Shown here: in pieces, positions 1-6,353 of the stretch | How the letters are laid out: every line of letters starts with the position of its first letter | How positions within the stretch are numbered: position 1 is the stretch's first letter | NCBI GenBank assembly: GCA_048421225.1 | Contig: DBFNRV010000130.1 | Coordinates: 1 to 15,260, forward strand | Origin: UMGS946 sp048421225 | GTDB lineage: Bacteria; Bacillota; Clostridia; Christensenellales; CAG-138 | DNA length: 15,260 nucleotides | Reading direction: 5' to 3' | Notes under the pieces: generated by a model | Database searches by the model: none | The model's input: the letters and a program-made list of their open reading frames with translations, nothing else | What the model was told of the DNA's origin: nothing | Translations under genes and position numbers: made by a program

Positions 1-890
1 TTTACCAGGAAATTGTGCGCGAACCTGGAAAAAAACGCCTTTATCTTCTTTATTCCATATAGCTTGTTCTCAATTATGCTTCCGTCAACGCAGTACAGGC
101 AAAAGTCCAAAAGCCCTGGGATCACTACTTCGGCGCCCTCCGAAACCAGGAAGTCCTCCAGGTTATTATTGCCAAGCGGCGAATACTTTACAAAGATCTC
201 GCCTACCACGCCCACCTTTGCCTTTCGCTCGCTTCTTCTCGGGATTGCCGCAAAGTCGCGGATTATATCCATATAGTTTTGCTTTATACGGCGGTAGCTA
301 AGCACCCGCACGTCCTTCATGCCGTCGGTGAGCCTTTTCGTCCATTCCTCGGTAAGCCTGTCGCTGTCGCCTGGGTTTAGCTCATATGGCCTGCACTGGT
401 TCTTAAGCGACATGATAAGATCGCCGTAGGTAACCGCATAGAGCATCCTATGCAGCATAGGCAGGGTAAGCTTGAAGCCCGGATTTCTTTCCATGCCGAG
501 AACGTTGAAGGATATAACCGGTACAAAGCCGTAGCCCGCCCTTTCTAGCGCCTTTCTCAAAAGAAAGATATAGTTTGACGCCCTGCACCCTCCGCCGGTC
601 TGCGAAATCAGCAGGGCCGTTTTATGCGGGTCATATATGCCGCTCTCAAGCGCGTCTATCATCTGGCCTATAACAAGCAGCGCGGGATAGCACGAATCAT
701 TATGCACATATTTAAGGCCTTTGTCAGTTACGCCCCTGCCGCTGTTCTCTAGAAGTTCCGCCCTATAGCCATAGGCGTTTAAAATGTTTATGATCATTTT
801 AAAATGAAACGGAAGCATTGTGGGCACCAGTATCGTATACTCCTTCTTCATGTCCCTTGTAAATATAATGCGTTCGCTCCTGTTTTTCAT
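1..890 (-). CDS. 2-hydroxyacyl-CoA dehydratase (HGD-D)-like protein, 3' end beyond the window
   Basis: Partial gene, open at the left edge: 296 codons are visible. It corresponds to the C-terminal part of the ~1400-residue activase/dehydratase fusion proteins of anaerobes. Conserved-looking stretches include RIIFTRDMKKEYTILVP near the start, HNDSCYP (Cys67) and QTGGGCRASNY (Cys102); the cysteines are plausible iron-sulfur ligands by analogy with the dehydratase family. I chose the ATG at 890 over the in-frame ATG at 851. Its Shine-Dalgarno AAAGGA (900-905) lies 9 bases upstream, and the family-like IIFTRDM stretch is encoded only from the earlier start. The gene overlaps the 3' end of the activase gene by 92 bases in another frame, which suggests translational coupling. 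Substrate unknown: the family includes 2-hydroxyglutaryl-CoA dehydratase, benzoyl-CoA reductase and double-cubane-cluster proteins. Confidence 0.82.
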   Translation of the reverse strand, partial: MKNRSERIIFTRDMKKEYTILVPTMLPFHFKMIINILNAYGYRAELLENSGRGVTDKGLKYVHNDSCYPALLVIGQMIDALESGIYDPHKTALLISQTGGGCRASNYIFLLRKALERAGYGFVPVISFNVLGMERNPGFKLTLPMLHRMLYAVTYGDLIMSLKNQCRPYELNPGDSDRLTEEWTKRLTDGMKDVRVLSYRRIKQNYMDIIRDFAAIPRRSERKAKVGVVGEIFVKYSPLGNNNLEDFLVSEGAEVVIPGLLDFCLYCVDGSIIENKLYGIKKIKAFFSRFAHNFLV

Positions 891-3870
891 TGGCGCTTTT
901 CCTTTCTTCCAGCGCGCCTATAAGGCTGCGCAGCCGGATTTTTACCGCTCCCAGGTTTGTTATCTCATCGATCTTGATCTGAGTATACAGCTTGCCGCTT
1001 CCTTCAAGGATAGACCTTACCTCGTCGGTCGTCACCGCGTCTATACCGCACCCAAACGACACCAGCTGCACCAGCTCGCAGTCGCTCCTGCCAGCCGCAA
1101 ACTTCGCCGCGCGGTATAGCCGCGAATGATAGGTCCACTGGTTGAGCACATCCACCCTTACCGGTTTCGTCAGGCGGCGCACGCTGTCCTCGCTGACCAC
1201 CACAAATCCCAGCGACGCCGCCAGCCGGTCAATCCCATGGCATATCTCCGGATCCACGTGATACGGCCTGCCGGCAAGGATCATTATACGTTTTTTATGG
1301 GATTCAGCAAACCTGACAGCCCTTTCCCCCTCGGCGTATATATCATTCATCCATGCTTTATAGGCGGAAAAGCCCGCGCTTACCGCCCGCGCGGCCTGCC
1401 GCCTGGTTATATCTATGCCAAGCTGGTCTCTAAAAAGCAGGTAAAGCTCGGTTGAAAGCTCCCGTTGGTTATTGATATTTAGATATGGGAACAGGAATCT
1501 TACGTTTTTCAGCGATTCCATATTCGCGTTTAAAAGCTCGGGATAGTAGGCGACCACCGGACAGTTGTAATGGTTGGTTCCGGTCCCCTCATTCACATTA
1601 TAGGTGAGGCAGGGGTAGAATATTGCGTCCACACCGCGCTCAATCAGGGTTTCTATATGGCCGTGCATGAGTTTTGCGGGGTAGCAGGCTGTATCCGAAG
1701 GTATGCTGAACTGGCCCTTTGAGTATATATCCCTGCTTGACATTCCGGAAAATACGACGTTAAAACCAAGCGCTGAAAATATCCCGTGCCAAAGAGGGGC
1801 AAGCTCATACATGCCAAGTGCAAGCGGCATACCTATAACCCCTCTCTTCCCATCCCCTGGCCTAAGCGAATCAAGCTTATCACGCTTGAATTGATACACG
1901 TTCGGCATGGGGCCGCAGGCGCCCTCATCCTTCGTTTCGCCCGCGCCTTTTGCGCATTGGTTGCCGGAAATATACCGCTCTGAACCATTGAATAGGTTTA
2001 CCGTAAGCTTGCAGCGGTTTGTACAGCCTCCGCATACCGCGGCCTTTGCAGCATGGGTGAAGCACTGCAGCTTATCCCCGCTAAGCAGCGCAGTCCGCTC
2101 CAGGCCAAGGGACCGTACGTGAAGCGCCGCGCCGTAGGCGCCCATCAACCCCGCGATCTCAGGGCGTACCACATTCCGCCCAAGCTCAAGCTCAAAACAT
2201 CTCAGCACAGCGTCGCTTAGGAAGGTTCCGCCCTGGACAACGATGTTTCCTCCAAGCTCATCAGCCGAATTGGCCCTGATAACCTTATATATCGCGTTTT
2301 TAACCACGCTTCTCGACAATCCTGCCGATATATCCTTGACATCCGCGCCGTCCTTTTGGGCCTGCTTTACCGACGAATTCATAAATACCGTACATCTTGA
2401 GCCAAGATCCACAGGCGCTTCCGCCATAAGGCCCAGGCGCGAAAATTCGCCTATTTCATAGCCCATGGACTTCGCGAACGTTTCAATAAAGGAGCCGCAG
2501 CCCGACGAACAGGCCTCGTTGAGCATTATGCTGTCGATCGAATTGTTCCTTACCTTAAAGCATTTTATATCCTGCCCGCCTATATCAAGGATGAAATCCA
2601 CATTGGGGCTGAAATGGCGCGCCGCCGTATAGTGCGCCATCGTCTCTACGATTCCTTCGTCAACGTGGAACGCGCGCTTTATTAGCTCCTCCCCATAGCC
2701 CGTAACCGCGCTTCCCGCTATTTGAATAACATCCCCGCACAGCTCATAAATGCGTTCAAGCTGAGACTTTACAATATCAACCGGCGTTCCCCTGTTTGAA
2801 CCGTAATAGGAATGTATTATGCGCCCGTCCTCTGAGATAAGCGCAAGCTTTGTCGTTGTGCTTCCGCAGTCTATGCCCAGGTATGCCCTTCCCCTGTATC
2901 TTTCCGGCGACACCTCTTCTACCGTCGCCATTGAATGCCGGCGCTTAAAATCCGAATACTCGCTTTCACTTCTGAACAAAGGCGCAATGCACCCTTTCCT
3001 CCGACTGGTTGCCGCCGCCGTCTCCAGGCTGGCCATCAGCGCGCTGAACGTATACGGCTTATCCTGCTTTGACGCATACAGGGCGGCTCCTATCGCAACG
3101 GCGTATAACCCGTAATTAGGAAAAACCGCGTCTTTGGCATCAAGCTTAAGCGTTTCTACGAAACGTTCCCTAAGCCCCCCGCTGTAATATAAGGGACCGC
3201 CAAGGAACATTACCTTGCCGTCTATGCTCCTTCCCTGTACCAGGCCGGCTATCGTTTGATCAACCACCGCCTGGTAGATGCTTGCCGCAACATCCTCCTT
3301 GCGCGCGCCCTGATTAAGCAGCGGCTGTATATCCGTCTTGGCGAATACGCCGCACCGCGAAGCGATCGGATAAATCCGCTCGTGCCCCATGCTCAGCTCG
3401 TCTAATTCCTGGGGCGTTACGTCCATAAGCGTGGCCATCTGGTCTATAAACGCGCCTGTGCCCCCAGCGCAGCTTCCGTTCATCCGCTCGTCAATAGCGC
3501 CTTTAAAAAAGATGGCCTTCGCATCCTCTCCGCCCAGCTCGATTACAACGCTTGTGTCGGGCTCTAGCTCCCTTACGGTTCCCGCTGTGGCGTATACCTC
3601 CTGTACAAAGGGTATGCCGGCCGCCCTGGCGACTCCAAGGCCGGCGGAACCCGAACACGCAACATAGACCGGGACATCGCCAATATATTTCTCGGCGCGC
3701 CTCAATAGCTCGGCAGCCTTTTCCCTTACATGCGAAAAATGCCGTTCATATAACTCAAGGGTTATTATGCCGTCCTGGACAAGAACGATTTTAGCGGTAG
3801 TAGAACCGATGTCTATTCCGATAATCGATTTGTTTGCCGTATTCAACTTAGAAATCACCATATTTTCCAT
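799..3870 (-). CDS. acyl-CoA dehydratase activase, double BcrAD/BadFG ATPase plus DUF2229
   Basis: A 1023-residue cytoplasmic protein of the ASKHA-fold ATPases that drive low-potential electron transfer into 2-hydroxyacyl-CoA dehydratase-type enzymes. The first ATPase domain (about 16-270) has the phosphate loop GIDIGSTTAK, the ELGGEDAK motif and Cys134 (NGSCAGGTG) and Cys173 (SRCGVF), the usual ligands of the cluster bridging a dimer. A second copy (about 328-585) repeats these as GIDCGSTTTK, DIGGQDIK, Cys454/Cys458 and Cys493. A cysteine cluster CGGCTNRC follows at 613-620, then a DUF2229-type region from about 675 to the end. The start ATG at 3870 has GGAG five bases upstream. The C-terminal dehydratase domain found in full-length relatives is in the overlapping next gene. 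The physiological substrate cannot be read from the sequence. Confidence 0.93.
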   Translation of the reverse strand: MENMVISKLNTANKSIIGIDIGSTTAKIVLVQDGIITLELYERHFSHVREKAAELLRRAEKYIGDVPVYVACSGSAGLGVARAAGIPFVQEVYATAGTVRELEPDTSVVIELGGEDAKAIFFKGAIDERMNGSCAGGTGAFIDQMATLMDVTPQELDELSMGHERIYPIASRCGVFAKTDIQPLLNQGARKEDVAASIYQAVVDQTIAGLVQGRSIDGKVMFLGGPLYYSGGLRERFVETLKLDAKDAVFPNYGLYAVAIGAALYASKQDKPYTFSALMASLETAAATSRRKGCIAPLFRSESEYSDFKRRHSMATVEEVSPERYRGRAYLGIDCGSTTTKLALISEDGRIIHSYYGSNRGTPVDIVKSQLERIYELCGDVIQIAGSAVTGYGEELIKRAFHVDEGIVETMAHYTAARHFSPNVDFILDIGGQDIKCFKVRNNSIDSIMLNEACSSGCGSFIETFAKSMGYEIGEFSRLGLMAEAPVDLGSRCTVFMNSSVKQAQKDGADVKDISAGLSRSVVKNAIYKVIRANSADELGGNIVVQGGTFLSDAVLRCFELELGRNVVRPEIAGLMGAYGAALHVRSLGLERTALLSGDKLQCFTHAAKAAVCGGCTNRCKLTVNLFNGSERYISGNQCAKGAGETKDEGACGPMPNVYQFKRDKLDSLRPGDGKRGVIGMPLALGMYELAPLWHGIFSALGFNVVFSGMSSRDIYSKGQFSIPSDTACYPAKLMHGHIETLIERGVDAIFYPCLTYNVNEGTGTNHYNCPVVAYYPELLNANMESLKNVRFLFPYLNINNQRELSTELYLLFRDQLGIDITRRQAARAVSAGFSAYKAWMNDIYAEGERAVRFAESHKKRIMILAGRPYHVDPEICHGIDRLAASLGFVVVSEDSVRRLTKPVRVDVLNQWTYHSRLYRAAKFAAGRSDCELVQLVSFGCGIDAVTTDEVRSILEGSGKLYTQIKIDEITNLGAVKIRLRSLIGALEERKSANEKQERTHYIYKGHEEGVYDTGAHNASVSF

Positions 3871-3879
3871 TTGCTCTCC

Positions 3880-3908
3880 ATTGTACGTTCGACTGCGCCG
3901 CCTGTCAA
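3880..3908 (-). promoter_or_regulatory. near-consensus sigma-A promoter of the activase gene
   Basis: On the minus strand, TTGACA (3903-3908) is followed by exactly 17 bases and TACAAT (3880-3885). Transcription would start near 3872-3874, only a few bases before the ATG at 3870, so the mRNA would be almost leaderless and the GGAG motif would fall inside the promoter. The match is strong but function is inferred. Confidence 0.6.
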
Positions 3909-3936
3909 AACCTTTTTTATTCTATAGGCGCTTTTG

Positions 3937-3948
3937 GGTATTAATACC
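3937..3948. promoter_or_regulatory. 12-bp perfect palindrome upstream of the activase promoter, candidate operator
   Basis: GGTATTAATACC is a perfect 12-base palindrome centred about 70 bases upstream of the predicted transcription start, a usual distance for an activator site. No regulator can be named; the role is inferred from position only. Confidence 0.3.
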
Positions 3949-3960
3949 TGACCCAGGCGC

Positions 3961-3994
3961 AGGGCTGCAATGCGCTTATATTGCAAAAAGCCCT
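3961..3994. repeat. interrupted hairpin upstream of the activase gene
   Basis: AGGGCT-GCAA pairs with TTGC-AGCCCT around a 10-base loop, with an AAAA bulge on one arm. No T-run follows on either strand, so it does not look like a terminator. The rest of the 3871-4100 spacer is AT-rich and holds no gene that I recognise. Confidence 0.3.
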
Positions 3995-4100
3995 AAATTG
4001 CGAACATATTAAGGATAACAATCATCAATTTTTTAATCAAGCAATAAATTAAGGCAAATGTAAACATTGAGGTTTTAAATCAAAATCAGAGACTCAAAAT

Positions 4101-4136
4101 AAATAAGGCTGCGGAGAGCCGTCTGCAGCCTTATTT
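4101..4136 (-). terminator. rho-independent terminator of the dockerin gene cluster
   Basis: A perfect 12-bp stem, AAATAAGGCTGC (4101-4112) with GCAGCCTTATTT (4125-4136), encloses a 12-base loop. On the minus strand it lies about 60 bases after the stop of the last dockerin gene and runs into a T-rich tail. It could also act on plus-strand transcripts, since TTTTCTG follows on that side. Confidence 0.75.
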
Positions 4137-4194
4137 TCTGTTTAAGCGATTGATATTAGCCAAACGAACCCGATGGGAAGTGTTTCATGCCGCC

Positions 4195-4695
4195 TTACGA
4201 TAGATAATCCAATATTGCCAATACGTCGTTTGTGTCCACTACCCCGTCTTTATTACAGTCGGCGAGCGTTATGGCAAAGTTGCCACGCCAGCTTGCTTGT
4301 CCATTCAAATTCGTCAAAAGCAGATTCGCATCCTTCGCGTCAATTATGCCGTCAAGGTTTACATCCCCGATAAGATAAGCTGTGCGGTAGTGTTGAACTA
4401 CCCCATCCTCAAGAATCACAATGGCGTCGTCGATATCCACCACTCCGTCCCAGTTTGCATCAGCGATGGAACGGTGCGTATCCGAAATGAACCTTCCGCT
4501 CCCGTTTAAATAATTTAGGATAAAAAGCGCGTCGTCGCTGTCTATCACTCCGTCAAGATTAGCGTCTCCCTTGTATATCATCTTTGTGCCAAACGGGGCC
4601 GGTACGCCCTCGGCAGCTCCAGCATAAGGCGTAATGGACAATACCGCCAGCAAGCACATTGCCAAAGCTATTAGAATTCGTGGCTTTCTAATCAT
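4195..4695 (-). CDS. secreted double-dockerin protein (third gene of the trio)
   Basis: 166 residues. A basic N-terminus and hydrophobic stretch (residues 3-22) ending near AGAA give a secretory signal peptide. The mature protein is just two dockerin-like modules. The four 12-residue calcium loops follow the DxNxDGxxxxxD rule: DANLDGVIDSDD (44-55), DANWDGVVDIDD (79-90), DVNLDGIIDAKD (111-122) and DCNKDGVVDTND (146-157), each followed by a short hydrophobic helix such as ALFILNYL. No catalytic, carbohydrate-binding or sortase-anchor segment is present. Dockerins normally bind cohesin domains of a scaffoldin; no cohesin is encoded in this window. AAGGGGGG precedes the ATG by about six bases. 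The gene starts 20 bases after the second dockerin gene. Exact partner and role unknown. Confidence 0.88.
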   Translation of the reverse strand: MIRKPRILIALAMCLLAVLSITPYAGAAEGVPAPFGTKMIYKGDANLDGVIDSDDALFILNYLNGSGRFISDTHRSIADANWDGVVDIDDAIVILEDGVVQHYRTAYLIGDVNLDGIIDAKDANLLLTNLNGQASWRGNFAITLADCNKDGVVDTNDVLAILDYLS

Positions 4696-4715
4696 TTTCT
4701 TCCCCCCTTGTTTAT

Positions 4716-5204
4716 TTAAGACGCCGCAAGATAATCCAACAGCGCGTATACGTCGTTTATGTTCACCGTGCCGTCACGGTTGAAGTCGGCGGCGGGTAGC
4801 GCGATTTGTCCTATTCCCACGCCGCCATTGCAATATTGCAAAAGCAAATTTGCGTCAGCGGCCGTTACCGAGCCGTCAAGGTTTACATCGCCAAGCTTGA
4901 TTGCCTTAAGCAATGGACTGGCTATATTGCCCTCCAGAATGGCGATAGCGTCGTCTATTGTGATAAGCTTATCATCGTTAGCGTCCGCACGGGTCTTGTG
5001 TATACTGGACAACAGGGTAACTTCGCCCTTCAAATATTTTAATATGAATAGCGCGTCGTCAGAATTAACCGTGCCGTCAAGGTTCGCGTCGCCGACAGCT
5101 ATCGGTACAAACTGTACTGCCGTGGCAGCGCCTGCAACGGGCATGATGGAAATGATCATCGCAACGCAGAGTGCCAATATAAAGATATTCCTCTTATTAA
5201 ACAT
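4716..5204 (-). CDS. secreted double-dockerin protein (second gene of the trio)
   Basis: 162 residues, paralogous to both neighbours. The signal peptide covers roughly residues 1-27 (hydrophobic core IFILALCVAMIISI, probable cleavage after AGA). Four loops follow: DANLDGTVNSDD (39-50), DANDDKLITIDD (74-85), DVNLDGSVTAAD (106-117) and DFNRDGTVNIND (140-151). The second loop lacks the usual glycine at position 6 but keeps the acidic ligands. The two modules each span about 55 residues. The start is supported by GAGGAGG eight bases before the ATG. A 62-base tract covering its third loop is almost identical to the same region of the upstream gene, indicating recent duplication or gene conversion. 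The protein probably binds calcium and a cohesin-like partner outside the cell; this is inferred from family knowledge. Confidence 0.88.
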   Translation of the reverse strand: MFNKRNIFILALCVAMIISIMPVAGAATAVQFVPIAVGDANLDGTVNSDDALFILKYLKGEVTLLSSIHKTRADANDDKLITIDDAIAILEGNIASPLLKAIKLGDVNLDGSVTAADANLLLQYCNGGVGIGQIALPAADFNRDGTVNINDVYALLDYLAAS

Positions 5205-5234
5205 TTTATCTGCCTCCTCAATTTAAATGCAAGA

Positions 5235-5723
5235 TCACGCCGCCAGATAGTCCAGCAGCGCGTATACGTCGTACATATTTATTGCGCCGTCGTCGTTGAA
5301 GTCCGCGAGCGTAAGCGCAATTTCCCCTACTCCCACGCTGCCGTTGCAATATTGCAAAAGCAAACTCGCGTCAGCGGCCGTTACCGAGCCGTCAAGGTTT
5401 ACATCTCCATTTTTGCATATGCGCGCTTTATGATATGGAGCGTCCATGCTCTCAAGGATGACGATAGCGTCGTCTATGTTAATTACGCCGTCCCCCGATA
5501 CATCCGCAATATCTAGGTGGATATTTGACAGGAGCCGCGCCTCGCCCTTTATGCATTTTAGTACAAACAACGCGTCGTCGGAATTAATAACCCCATCAAG
5601 GTTCGCGTCGCCATGGGTGATTGTATATATACGGATGAACTGATCTGCCATAGCTGCCGGGGCCATAGAAGCCAACATAGCAACGCATAACAATATAGCC
5701 AATAATTTTCGTTTCTTTAACAT
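5235..5723 (-). CDS. secreted double-dockerin protein (first gene of the trio)
   Basis: 162 residues. The signal peptide (basic KKRK, hydrophobic LLAILLCVAMLASM, cleavage near AMA-D at about residue 26) is followed by two dockerin-like modules. Loops: DANLDGVINSDD (39-50), DVSGDGVINIDD (74-85, with Ser for Asn at position 3), DVNLDGSVTAAD (107-118) and DFNDDGAINMYD (141-152). It is the promoter-proximal gene of the trio, which is spaced by 30 and 20 bases and so is probably one operon. GGGGGTG, nine bases before the ATG, is the likely ribosome binding site and could pair with an upstream CCCCT. Cysteines at 57, 103 and 125 would be outside the cell. No enzyme domain is fused, which is unusual for dockerins. 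Confidence 0.88.
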   Translation of the reverse strand: MLKKRKLLAILLCVAMLASMAPAAMADQFIRIYTITHGDANLDGVINSDDALFVLKCIKGEARLLSNIHLDIADVSGDGVINIDDAIVILESMDAPYHKARICKNGDVNLDGSVTAADASLLLQYCNGSVGVGEIALTLADFNDDGAINMYDVYALLDYLAA

Positions 5724-5735
5724 TCCTTATTTCAC

Positions 5736-5753
5736 CCCCTCTGTTTTTAGGGG
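5736..5753 (-). promoter_or_regulatory. small hairpin overlapping the ribosome binding site of the first dockerin gene
   Basis: On the minus strand CCCCT (5749-5753) can pair with AGGGG (5736-5740) across an 8-base loop. AGGGG is part of the GGGGGTG Shine-Dalgarno of the gene starting at 5723, so pairing would limit translation. The stem is only five pairs and may be incidental. Confidence 0.25.
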
Positions 5754-6298
5754 AACGCTTACAGGATACACTTAACTGCGGTTAAAATTTTGATTCAACG
5801 AGATTGTCCCTACAGCAAAACAATCGTTTTTACTGCCATAACCCATATTACGACCAACAGGCCATTGTAATTAAGATTTACACTTTTTTCTATTCATACA
5901 AATCAACGCTGTACAATTATTGACAAGATCGGCATTAAGCCTATTTTTTATCACCCCCAATTTGCCATTCTTAACGAAACCGACGTGAGCACCGCACGAA
6001 TATGCAATGCCGCTGAAACCCTGTTGCATACCCCTAAGTATAATAGAAGCTTAACATACGCGCCATGAAATGTAAATACAAATTATACTACATTTGGCTA
6101 TAATCTTTTTACAAAGATTGTCGAATGTGGGCGAATAGTTTCGATTAAATATCTTCATTTTAATTATGGTGTCTGCCGTTGGAGATTACGGGATAAGACG
6201 CCTGACGCCTTATCAGCGCAACTCGATATCTTATAGGTAAAATTATTCGGCTAGCGAGGATGGGGTATGCTAAAAATCGACACTCATCTACAACAAAC
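5754..6298. other. AT-rich intergenic region with no recognised gene
   Basis: About 545 bases between the dockerin trio and the jag terminator. I find no convincing coding frame or RNA gene. It must hold the promoter of the dockerin genes: the best candidate I see is TAGAAA (5887-5892), 17 bases, TACAAT (5864-5869) on the minus strand, with a poor -35. Other TATAAT-like strings occur on both strands without good -35 partners. A hairpin GATAAGACG/CGCCTTATC (6192-6214, one mismatch) is also present and has no T-run. Confidence 0.5.
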
Positions 6299-6324
6299 AA
6301 GGCATGGATTACCTTCCATGCCTT
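6299..6324 (-). terminator. rho-independent terminator after jag
   Basis: A perfect 10-bp stem, AAGGCATGGA (6299-6308) with TCCATGCCTT (6315-6324), encloses a six-base loop. On the minus strand it begins 30 bases after the jag stop and is followed by T-rich TTGTTTGTTG. It closes the rpmH-rnpA-yidD-yidC-jag unit. Confidence 0.75.
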
Positions 6325-6353
6325 TTGAACAAAATTTAGTCGAACGCGCTAAC

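Noticed and set aside
13..276. 87-codon plus-strand frame at the left end
   Set aside because: It lies entirely opposite the dehydratase-like gene, whose minus-strand frame has clear family motifs.
3961..3994. Hairpin upstream of the activase gene as a terminator
   Set aside because: No T-run follows the stem on either strand, and no gene ends just before it.
4759..5226. 155-codon plus-strand frame opposite a dockerin gene
   Set aside because: Antisense shadow of the second dockerin gene; its serine-rich content follows from the complementary GAC/GAT-rich calcium loops.
4195..5723. Repeated dockerin loops as a CRISPR array or non-coding repeat
   Set aside because: The repeats are diverged at DNA level, keep reading frame and encode calcium-loop residues, so they are protein repeats.
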